This document shows positions 1-5,106 of a stretch of 6,631 nucleotides of DNA, one piece after another. The DNA is from Gammaproteobacteria bacterium (lineage in GTDB: Bacteria > Pseudomonadota > Gammaproteobacteria > Enterobacterales > Kangiellaceae). A program made the translations under genes and the position numbers. Positions within the stretch are counted from its first letter, which is position 1. Each line of letters opens with the position of its first letter. Under the pieces are notes generated by a model that saw only the letters and a program-made list of their open reading frames with translations, searched no databases and had not been told where the DNA came from. The stretch is from NCBI GenBank assembly GCA_013372875.1, contig JABXIW010000019.1, forward strand, positions 1-6,631. The letters are read 5' to 3'.

Positions 1-798
1 ATCGCCCTAGACATGGACGGCACGTTATTAAACAGCGACAAAGCGATTTCAGAAGAAAACAAACACGCTATCGCGAAAGCTCGTGAAGCTGGCGTTACTG
101 TCGTTTTGGCTTCTGGCCGCCCACTTGAAGGCATGCAGGCAAAATTGGATGAGCTGAATATTCATTCCGATAAAGATTTTGTCCTTTTCTACAATGGTTC
201 TATGGTTAAAAACGTAGGTACAAACGAAATTATCCACCAGCAAATCATTGATGGTAAGGCTGCTAAATTAGTCGCTCGTAAAGCGAAAGAACTAGGCGCT
301 TATGTGCACGCATTCAGCCAAGTACACGGCTTGATCACTAATGAGAACAACCCATACACTGACATCGAAGCCAACATTAATGGCTTAGATGTGACAGAGA
401 TGAATTTTGAATCGCTAGAAGATGATCATCCAATCATCAAAGCAATGATGGTTGCCGAGCCAAGTAAACTCAACGAGGTCATCATTGCGCTTCCGTCTGA
501 AATGCGTGAAGAGTTTACTGTTGTTCAAAGTGCCCCATTCTTCCTAGAGTTTCTTAACCCAGCGAGCAACAAAGGCATCGGAGTTGCAGCGATTGCTGAG
601 TACTTAGGAATTCAACCAGAAGAAGTGATCTGTATGGGTGATGCTGAAAATGACCACCATATGCTGAAGTACGCCGGTCTTGGTATCGCGATGGCAAATG
701 CGATGGAAGAAACCAAGAAAATCGCAGATTACATCACTGAAAGTAACGACGACCACGGCGTAGCGAAAGCAATTGAGAAATTTGTTCTTAGCGCTTAG
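1..798 (+). CDS. yidA: Cof-type HAD-IIB sugar phosphatase, YidA-like (5' partial)
   Basis: Cytosolic Mg-dependent phosphatase of the haloacid dehalogenase superfamily. The E. coli relative YidA dephosphorylates small sugar phosphates. The reading frame is open from base 1, and the first residues IALDMDGTLL are HAD motif I, with nucleophile D4 and acid/base D6 counted from the first visible residue. The true start therefore lies about five or six codons before the window, and the ATG at 13 is internal. Motif II is the Ser in LASGRP (about residue 38), motif III the Lys in NKGIG (about 191), and motif IV GDAEND (about 213-218) supplies the metal-binding acids. The C2-type cap lies between motifs II and III. 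From memory the whole protein matches E. coli YidA (about 270 aa) closely, including KAMMVAEP-like and SAPFFLE segments. All catalytic residues are present. The natural substrate in this organism is not shown by the sequence. Confidence 0.93.
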   Translation: MALDMDGTLLNSDKAISEENKHAIAKAREAGVTVVLASGRPLEGMQAKLDELNIHSDKDFVLFYNGSMVKNVGTNEIIHQQIIDGKAAKLVARKAKELGAYVHAFSQVHGLITNENNPYTDIEANINGLDVTEMNFESLEDDHPIIKAMMVAEPSKLNEVIIALPSEMREEFTVVQSAPFFLEFLNPASNKGIGVAAIAEYLGIQPEEVICMGDAENDHHMLKYAGLGIAMANAMEETKKIADYITESNDDHGVAKAIEKFVLSA

Positions 799-860
799 CT
801 CTAGCTTTATAAAAGTAGCTTGATAAAAATAGTTTTACAGAAGCCAGCGCCTAAAACACA

Positions 861-887
861 AAAAGCCTCGCGAATTGCGAGGCTTTT
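861..887. terminator. Bidirectional intrinsic terminator between convergent genes
   Basis: A perfect 11-bp stem (861-871 with 877-887) closes a 5-base loop, gaatt. The stem is GC-rich in its upper part and ends in AAAA/TTTT, so a T-run follows the hairpin on both strands. It lies 63 bases after the yidA stop and 22 bases after the stop of the minus-strand Nudix gene. It should end both convergent transcripts. Confidence 0.9.
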
Positions 888-908
888 TACTTGATACCGA
901 AGAACTTA

Positions 909-2372
909 TTATTCTGACAGTTTGAGCTCTTCTTGGTATTGATTTTGATGAGTCAATCTTCTTGCCATAAAGATGAACAACAGCATCAATATCGGATAGT
1001 GGAACGTCATAAACACCAATGACCAAAAGCCGCTGGAAGAGACGCTCGTCGCAGCAAACAAATACACCTGCTGAGTCAATATCAACGCCAAAGTGACAAA
1101 AATCATCTGCTTACTGTTTAATCTCACCTGAGACTCCTTAAACGTAAGCACGAGTGCAGAAGCCGTGATCAACATCGCTAACCAGTTGCCAAACACAGGT
1201 AACGGCCAAATCACCGAAATAACGGCAGTCACTGCAGTCAACGTAAACCACACTCCTTTTGAGCTGAGGAGTTGATCAACATTGACCTCTGGATTCGTTT
1301 CCAAACGTAATACGTGCCAAGCAACCAAGATGCCCAACAAGGCGCCCAATAACATATCAAGAATAAACGCAGAACCTAGGAAGAACTTGCACAGCATGAC
1401 TATTAGCGTAATAGCGGCCATCAACACAGTGGTACTGTTAAATCCAAAGCTGTGCGTTCTTTGGAACAAAAATGTCAACACACAGAACCAAACCGCAATA
1501 GGCAAGCTTGGAAAACTAAAGCCGTAACTGTTTGGAAGTTCCGCCATAGGCACGTACACATGCGGCCTTGGTAGAGAAAATCCCTGCTGTGCCACCAAAA
1601 CCATTAAAGATGTCGCGGTAATGGCGAAGAACAGTCGGTACACAAAGCGACTATCAAAGCGCATCATGACGAACGGGAATAAAAACAGCAAAATAGTCGG
1701 CGTCGTCAGCTCCATCACTACGCTTGCAAAGTCGTACGCGGCTTTGTAACTGTTGTCTGAAAGCTCACCAATCCAACCTTGTAGTTCCATCACCCAAGAG
1801 AGCTCGACCTGACGGAATGTAGGTGCAGACTCAATTAGCTGTGTAACGTAAGAAACCGGCTGGTTTGTTGCATTAGCAAAAAGGTTAACAACTTCTGGCC
1901 ATTGAGCCGGATAGCGATATTGAGACGCCGTAAGTTCACTTGGGTTAAGGAGCATGGCAGAAGCCACTTCCACACCGTAATGAGGCGCAAACCAAGAAGG
2001 CAGCTCGTTTCCACCCAATGAGTTATTCATAGAAAAGGCGATAACTTCAGAATCAGATACACAGTCGAACAAGATCGCAGTTGAGGTTCTACCCAACTCG
2101 TTACCGACAGTTACTGCAAGCCCCGTTTCTTCCCACGTTTCTCGTTGCGCGGCAATTTCTGGAGATTCACCTTCAATAATAGTACCTCCCGGTAAGGAGA
2201 TTTTGTTAGTGAGAATTTCATGAACCAGTACAAGCTTATCGTCGGCTCGAACAACACAGAGCGCGCCTTTAATTCCATTCAATGACGCACCGGATACCGA
2301 TTTTGCCATTGTCATCGAAGACGTAGAAAGCAAAGCAGAAAAGAGAGTGAGAAAAAACAACTGTCTCAGCAC
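909..2372 (-). CDS. Exported Nudix hydrolase fused to a PAP2-like polytopic membrane domain
   Basis: Numbering is from the GTG at 2372 (487 aa). Residues 1-23 form a typical signal peptide (LRQLFFLTLFSALL, then TMA before KS). Residues 34-150 are a Nudix domain with an intact box, G63 x5 E69 x7 R77-E78 x2 E81-E82 x G84, which hydrolyses nucleoside-diphosphate-linked compounds. From about 223 to 470 there are eight or nine hydrophobic segments. The first part resembles PAP2 phosphatases (PRP 268-270, FPS 287-289, LG 332-333, D339). However, the motif I Lys is Q262, PSGH reads PSLP, and the third motif's SR and His are C328-K329 and A335, so PAP2 catalysis is doubtful. The start is chosen because AAAGG sits 8 bases upstream and gives a standard signal peptide. 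In-frame ATGs at 2411 and 2441 lack a clear Shine-Dalgarno sequence but would add only 13 or 23 residues. The Nudix call is firm, PAP2 ancestry probable, and the substrate unknown. Confidence 0.82.
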   Translation of the reverse strand: MLRQLFFLTLFSALLSTSSMTMAKSVSGASLNGIKGALCVVRADDKLVLVHEILTNKISLPGGTIIEGESPEIAAQRETWEETGLAVTVGNELGRTSTAILFDCVSDSEVIAFSMNNSLGGNELPSWFAPHYGVEVASAMLLNPSELTASQYRYPAQWPEVVNLFANATNQPVSYVTQLIESAPTFRQVELSWVMELQGWIGELSDNSYKAAYDFASVVMELTTPTILLFLFPFVMMRFDSRFVYRLFFAITATSLMVLVAQQGFSLPRPHVYVPMAELPNSYGFSFPSLPIAVWFCVLTFLFQRTHSFGFNSTTVLMAAITLIVMLCKFFLGSAFILDMLLGALLGILVAWHVLRLETNPEVNVDQLLSSKGVWFTLTAVTAVISVIWPLPVFGNWLAMLITASALVLTFKESQVRLNSKQMIFVTLALILTQQVYLFAATSVSSSGFWSLVFMTFHYPILMLLFIFMARRLTHQNQYQEELKLSE

Positions 2373-2380
2373 AAGATAAA

Positions 2381-2387
2381 CCTTTAA
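2381..2387 (-). promoter_or_regulatory. Ribosome binding site supporting the GTG start of the Nudix-PAP2 gene
   Basis: On the minus strand TTAAAGG lies 8 bases before a GTG at 2372. No comparable Shine-Dalgarno sequence precedes the ATG codons at 2411 or 2441. This, with the normal-length signal peptide that results, is the reason for preferring the shorter protein. Confidence 0.5.
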
Positions 2388-2511
2388 TGAAGAGAATAAT
2401 GACCAATGCATGATGGCAGTATTACCAATATTTTTCGACATAAATTAAGTAACGAGTTATGCATATGATGCACAAGTCAAAAAAGTCATCGGAGAAAATT
2501 CTTAATGTAAA

Positions 2512-2527
2512 TCTGACAAAAATCAGA
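2512..2527. repeat. 16-bp dyad TCTGA-N6-TCAGA
   Basis: Perfect 5-bp arms TCTGA and TCAGA flank the spacer caaaaa. The dyad lies 140 bases upstream of the preferred start of the Nudix-PAP2 gene. It could be an operator for a dimeric regulator. Arms this short can also arise by chance in AT-rich DNA. Confidence 0.3.
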
Positions 2528-2541
2528 CAAAACGTGAAATA

Positions 2542-2569
2542 TTGATCGCAATTCTGCCAGTTATATAAG
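2542..2569 (+). promoter_or_regulatory. Candidate sigma70 promoter, rightward
   Basis: TTGATC (2542-2547), a 16-base spacer and TATAAG (2564-2569) form a moderate sigma70 match on the plus strand, with the -10 inside the 2554-2580 inverted repeat. No plus-strand gene follows. A transcript would run antisense into the 3' end of the protease gene or stop near the hairpin at 2627-2663. The match may be fortuitous. Confidence 0.2.
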
Positions 2570-2580
2570 CAAACTGTCAG
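2554..2580. repeat. 27-bp imperfect inverted repeat, CTGCCAGTT / AACTGTCAG
   Basis: Nine-base arms (2554-2562 and 2572-2580) match at eight of nine positions around a 9-base AT-rich centre that contains TATAAG or TATATA. No T-run follows on either strand, so it does not look like a terminator. Overlap with -10-like sequence suggests an operator over a promoter. The right arm and the neighbouring dyad both carry a CTGTCAG/CTGAC-like core. Confidence 0.4.
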
Positions 2581-2624
2581 GATAAAGTCATAGGTATTTT
2601 GTGGGTTCTCATATTTAAAACAAC

Positions 2625-2663
2625 AAAAATGGGCTTATTATTCGAAAACAATAAACCCCATTT
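2625..2663 (-). terminator. Intrinsic terminator of the protease gene
   Basis: On the minus strand AAATGGGG and TTATT pair with AATAA and CCCATTT. This gives 7 plus 5 base pairs separated by a small 1x2 internal loop, with a 10-base terminal loop. The hairpin runs into five consecutive Ts (2625-2629). It begins about 15 bases past the protease stop, as expected for a dedicated terminator. GC content in the stem is modest. Confidence 0.7.
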
Positions 2664-2678
2664 ATGATTAGTATGACT

Positions 2679-4229
2679 TTATAGCTTTATCCACGCATGA
2701 GTCCATGCAGAACCTACGCCCGGCTCATAAGCGCTTGGCGTCGAACCACACCAAAGACTATTTGGCCACGGTAAACATTGATAAGACGAGCCCTGATTAG
2801 TCACAACATCGCCAGCGAGGTATTGAGCTCCTGCTTGATAGATATTATCTGAAGGAACAGATACAACTGGCGGTTCAGTCGGCGGGATGACCGGATCTTG
2901 ATGTGACGTACAATTTGCATCGCTCACGGCTTGCCAAACGCCCCAGGAACCCGATTCTGCTGGGTTATCACCTTGAGTCCACCATTGCGCTTGCCACACT
3001 TTTCCATTCCACGTGACCGTATCGCCTTTATTGTAAACAGATGAGGCTTGCCATTCGTTTGCACAGCTTCCTGTTGGTGGCGACGTTACCGATTTGGCTG
3101 TTGCAGACACAACCGCTTGATATAACGTACTGGTTTTATCAACGCCAAAGTTCAACGTCACTCTAGCTTCACCCGCTTGTGATGCGCCAAACTCCACATC
3201 CACACGACAGCTCGTATTGGCAGCTAACGTTGTTTGAGAGCATTGATCGTTGGCAATCAGTGCTGCATCAGTCACTCCTGAGCCGCCAATGCGTACATTT
3301 TCGACAGTGAATGCAGTATTTCCCGAATTACTAATCACAAATCCATGCTGCTTGAGTTCGCCAACATTAAACGCTGGCAACGTTTGATTAGCAGTGTAAC
3401 CAACAGAAACGTTATCTTTCGGAGGCGTTGAAGTGCCGATGACGCCATCCACAAAACTGCGCAATGCTGCAATATCACTGTAAACGCCGTACATACCCGG
3501 ACGTGCACACCCTATTCCCCAGCTAACCACACCAAGTTGGGTAATCACACCGCCGCGATTAATAACGATCGGGCCACCGCTGTCACCCTGACATGAATCT
3601 ATCCCACCTTGCGGCACGCCTGCACAGAATGCCACTTCCCCAACGGTGGTGTAGTTTCCACCCGCCTGACGACAAGTGGCATCCGACACCAGAGGAACAT
3701 CGACTTCTTGCAATCTTGTTGGCGAACTACCGCCTTCTGACGTTCGACCTAAACCTGCAACTGTCAACCAATCTCCAATACTGGCGTACTGCGCCAAGCT
3801 GCCATCAGCAATTTCAACTGCGGATACACCTTGTGGGACGGAATCTAGCTTTAGAACCGCAATATCATAAGAAAGCGTGGCGCGGCGATAAGACGGATGC
3901 ATGTGGATTTCACTCACATTCGCTCTTACTCCATCGGTGCCGTTGTACACGACGCCACCAATTTTCACGGCAATTTGACTCGGTGAATCGCCCTCCACAC
4001 AGTGAGCCGCCGTCAATACATAGCCATTGCCGATGTAACTAGCACCACAATAGGAACGATTGCTGTAGCGACTTACAATTTGTGTGTAGAACTTCCATTC
4101 AGTTGGATCGGCAGTAATGCCGCCCACGATTTTCGGTTGAATGATGTGGTTTTGCGTCTGTGATAAATCATCAGCACTTGCAAACATTGGCAAGACTGCC
4201 AAAGCAAGTAACGATTTTGATAGTTTCAA
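2679..4229 (-). CDS. Secreted trypsin-like serine protease with Ig-like and two chitin-binding-type modules
   Basis: Exported S1A endopeptidase of 516 aa. Residues 1-19 are a signal peptide ending ASA, and 20-33 a short propeptide. Activation is expected between K33 and I34 (QPK/IVGG), so the zymogen needs a trypsin-like cut. The triad is H76 (TAAHC), D122 (YDIAVLKL) and S217 (GDSGGP). D211 at the pocket base and small pocket glycines (SWGIGC) predict cleavage after Arg or Lys. About 272-378 is an Ig-like ASH/'choice-of-anchor D' type domain. Residues 388-440 are a CBM5/12-type module with the AQWWTQGDNP signature, then a Pro-rich linker (441-461) and a second, divergent module (462-516; PWPNSLWCG, AYEPG, AW). 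The twelve cysteines fall into six plausible disulfides. There is no GlyGly-CTERM, unlike many Vibrio trypsin-like proteases such as VesB. Secretion by the type II system and binding to chitin are inferences. The start is TTG. Confidence 0.93.
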   Translation of the reverse strand: MKLSKSLLALAVLPMFASADDLSQTQNHIIQPKIVGGITADPTEWKFYTQIVSRYSNRSYCGASYIGNGYVLTAAHCVEGDSPSQIAVKIGGVVYNGTDGVRANVSEIHMHPSYRRATLSYDIAVLKLDSVPQGVSAVEIADGSLAQYASIGDWLTVAGLGRTSEGGSSPTRLQEVDVPLVSDATCRQAGGNYTTVGEVAFCAGVPQGGIDSCQGDSGGPIVINRGGVITQLGVVSWGIGCARPGMYGVYSDIAALRSFVDGVIGTSTPPKDNVSVGYTANQTLPAFNVGELKQHGFVISNSGNTAFTVENVRIGGSGVTDAALIANDQCSQTTLAANTSCRVDVEFGASQAGEARVTLNFGVDKTSTLYQAVVSATAKSVTSPPTGSCANEWQASSVYNKGDTVTWNGKVWQAQWWTQGDNPAESGSWGVWQAVSDANCTSHQDPVIPPTEPPVVSVPSDNIYQAGAQYLAGDVVTNQGSSYQCLPWPNSLWCGSTPSAYEPGVGSAWTHAWIKL

Positions 4230-4236
4230 AGTATTA

Positions 4237-4243
4237 TCCTCTT
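4237..4243 (-). promoter_or_regulatory. Strong Shine-Dalgarno deciding a TTG start for the protease
   Basis: AAGAGGA lies 7 bases upstream of the TTG at 4229-4227. No in-frame ATG exists between the upstream stop codon (about 4274) and this TTG. The next Met in the frame (M15) is inside the signal peptide core. TTG is therefore the initiation codon, giving a signal peptide with Lys at positions 2 and 5. Confidence 0.88.
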
Positions 4244-4252
4244 GTTTTTGTA

Positions 4253-4269
4253 AGCACGATCCTCGTGCT
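4253..4269 (-). repeat. Leader hairpin AGCACGA-GGA-TCGTGCT
   Basis: A perfect 7-bp inverted repeat (4253-4259 with 4263-4269) surrounds a 3-base loop. It begins 9 bases upstream of the Shine-Dalgarno sequence of the protease. In mRNA it would form a compact stem in the 5' leader; in DNA it could be an operator half-site pair. It lacks a T-run and so is not an ordinary terminator. Confidence 0.55.
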
Positions 4270-4353
4270 ACTCATAAAACAAGCAGACAAATTCAATGTT
4301 ACCAATGTAAGTTGAGTAGCAAATTCATAGCTTGCGAGCCACTTAAACGCAAA

Positions 4354-4381
4354 AGTCTATTGATGAACTGAATGATTTCAA
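4354..4381 (-). promoter_or_regulatory. Candidate sigma70 promoter of the protease gene
   Basis: On the minus strand TTGAAA (4381-4376), a 16-base spacer and TAGACT (4359-4354) match five and four of six consensus positions. The start site would be near 4347, giving a leader of roughly 118 bases that includes the hairpin at 4253-4269. The -10 is weak and other AT-rich candidates exist in the gap. Confidence 0.3.
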
Positions 4382-4428
4382 TTCCACATGGTTTCTGTCA
4401 CTGAATTACCGTCAACGAGACGTATTAA

Positions 4429-4911
4429 TTACGATGGATTTAAGGGCTTTCGCAAACAGTGAATATGATGCCCAAACCCTTGTTTTTCATACAATGCGAG
4501 TGCTTGGCGGTTAAAACTCCAAACCTCAACAAACATTTGGGTCGCGCCGTAATCGATAAAGGTAGCCTCTATCTTATCGAGCAAAGCTTGAGCCGTTCCT
4601 TGCTTTCGATATTCCGGCATCACATACAACTCATCCACACTACCCATCATCACAGGTTGGCTGACAACGGAAGTTAACTCACAAAAGTGACCAGAGACAA
4701 AACCGATAACTTCATCTCCGACTTTCGCTACATATACCAAACACTCGGGATTATCGATGTAACGAGCAATGCTTTTCTCTTGCTCGATTTCTTCGGCAGT
4801 TTTAAACAATTCAGGGGATTGAACATGGTGCTCATCGTGCAAATCGAACATAAGATCGTTGAGCACTTCTAAATCATCAAAACTCGCAGCTTTGATTACA
4901 AATGCAGACAT
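4429..4911 (-). CDS. GNAT family N-acetyltransferase
   Basis: Predicted cytosolic 160-aa acetyltransferase that moves an acetyl group from acetyl-CoA to an amine; the acceptor cannot be told from sequence. It spans a normal single GNAT fold. IKAASFDDLEVLNDLM at residues 6-21 is the first strand and helix. VDELYVMPEYRKQGTA (92-107) is motif A, whose RKQGTA matches the acetyl-CoA pyrophosphate-binding R/Q-x-x-G-x-G/A loop. VEVWSFNRQALALYEKQGF (128-146) is motif B. The ATG at 4911 is chosen because the domain begins right after it. An in-frame GTG at 4983 would add 24 residues unlike a GNAT N-terminus and leave only 32 bases to the upstream terminator. The Shine-Dalgarno sequence for 4911 is weak. 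It is isolated between the protease and prpE, so context suggests no pathway. Confidence 0.87.
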   Translation of the reverse strand: MSAFVIKAASFDDLEVLNDLMFDLHDEHHVQSPELFKTAEEIEQEKSIARYIDNPECLVYVAKVGDEVIGFVSGHFCELTSVVSQPVMMGSVDELYVMPEYRKQGTAQALLDKIEATFIDYGATQMFVEVWSFNRQALALYEKQGFGHHIHCLRKPLNPS

Positions 4912-4943
4912 ACTAAGGGTTACCAAAATTTGAGTCCGTATAG

Positions 4944-4960
4944 TGTGTTGCGAAAACACA
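4944..4960. repeat. 17-bp inverted repeat TGTGTT-N5-AACACA upstream of the GNAT gene
   Basis: Perfect 6-bp arms surround gcgaa. The repeat lies 33 bases before the GNAT start and next to a -10-like TATACG on the minus strand. A second short palindrome, GCTTGGCAAGC (4962-4972), abuts it. Since the prpE terminator ends at 5016, the GNAT promoter should lie in 4912-5015, so this is a plausible operator position. No good -35 is visible. Confidence 0.35.
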
Positions 4961-5015
4961 AGCTTGGCAAGCCACAAAAGCACCTACTCACGATTGTTTT
5001 CTGGAGCACCAACGC

Positions 5016-5049
5016 AAAAAAGCCCCTGTACAAATCAGCATACAGAGGC
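5016..5049 (-). terminator. Intrinsic terminator of prpE
   Basis: On the minus strand GCCTCTGTA pairs with TACAGGGGC (9 bp including one T-G wobble; 5041-5049 with 5022-5030) around a 10-base loop. Six Ts follow (5021-5016). It begins 57 bases after the prpE stop and separates prpE from the GNAT gene. Confidence 0.88.
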
Positions 5050-5106
5050 AGAACCAAACTACGGAGTTCGAGGATCAGGGTTTCATTTGAGTACGACGAT
5101 CAATTG

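Larger units (their letters stand above)
2373..2678. other. Intergenic region between the Nudix-PAP2 and protease genes
   Basis: This AT-rich gap of about 300 bases has no convincing gene. It holds the protease terminator (2625-2663), two dyad symmetries (2512-2527 and 2554-2580), and promoter-like hexamers in both directions around 2542-2569. The promoter of the Nudix-PAP2 gene must lie here if that gene is not read from the protease transcript. TTGACT at about 2476-2481 on the minus strand could be a -35 box, but no good -10 follows it at normal spacing. Confidence 0.6.

Noticed and set aside
1282..1527. An 81-codon open frame on the plus strand
   Set aside because: It is antisense to membrane segments of the Nudix-PAP2 gene, with no start signal or domain.
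2373..2441. Longer Nudix-PAP2 protein from ATG at 2441 or 2411
   Set aside because: Neither ATG has a clear Shine-Dalgarno sequence and both lengthen the signal peptide n-region abnormally. This is kept as a possible alternative, because leader starts are hard to decide by eye.
3593..4042. A 149-codon open frame on the plus strand
   Set aside because: It lies entirely opposite the protease catalytic domain, whose motifs are unmistakable. Its product shows no recognisable domain or ribosome site.
4141..4371. A 76-codon plus-strand frame crossing the protease start
   Set aside because: It overlaps the signal peptide region and leader in antisense, has no ribosome site and shows no homology that I recognise.
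4380..4430. Possible terminator after the GNAT gene
   Set aside because: Only a 4-bp CGTC/GACG stem without a T-run is present, too weak to call.
4912..4983. N-terminal extension of the GNAT protein from a GTG at 4983
   Set aside because: The added residues are outside the GNAT fold, the start would crowd the prpE terminator, and promoter-like palindromes lie in this stretch.
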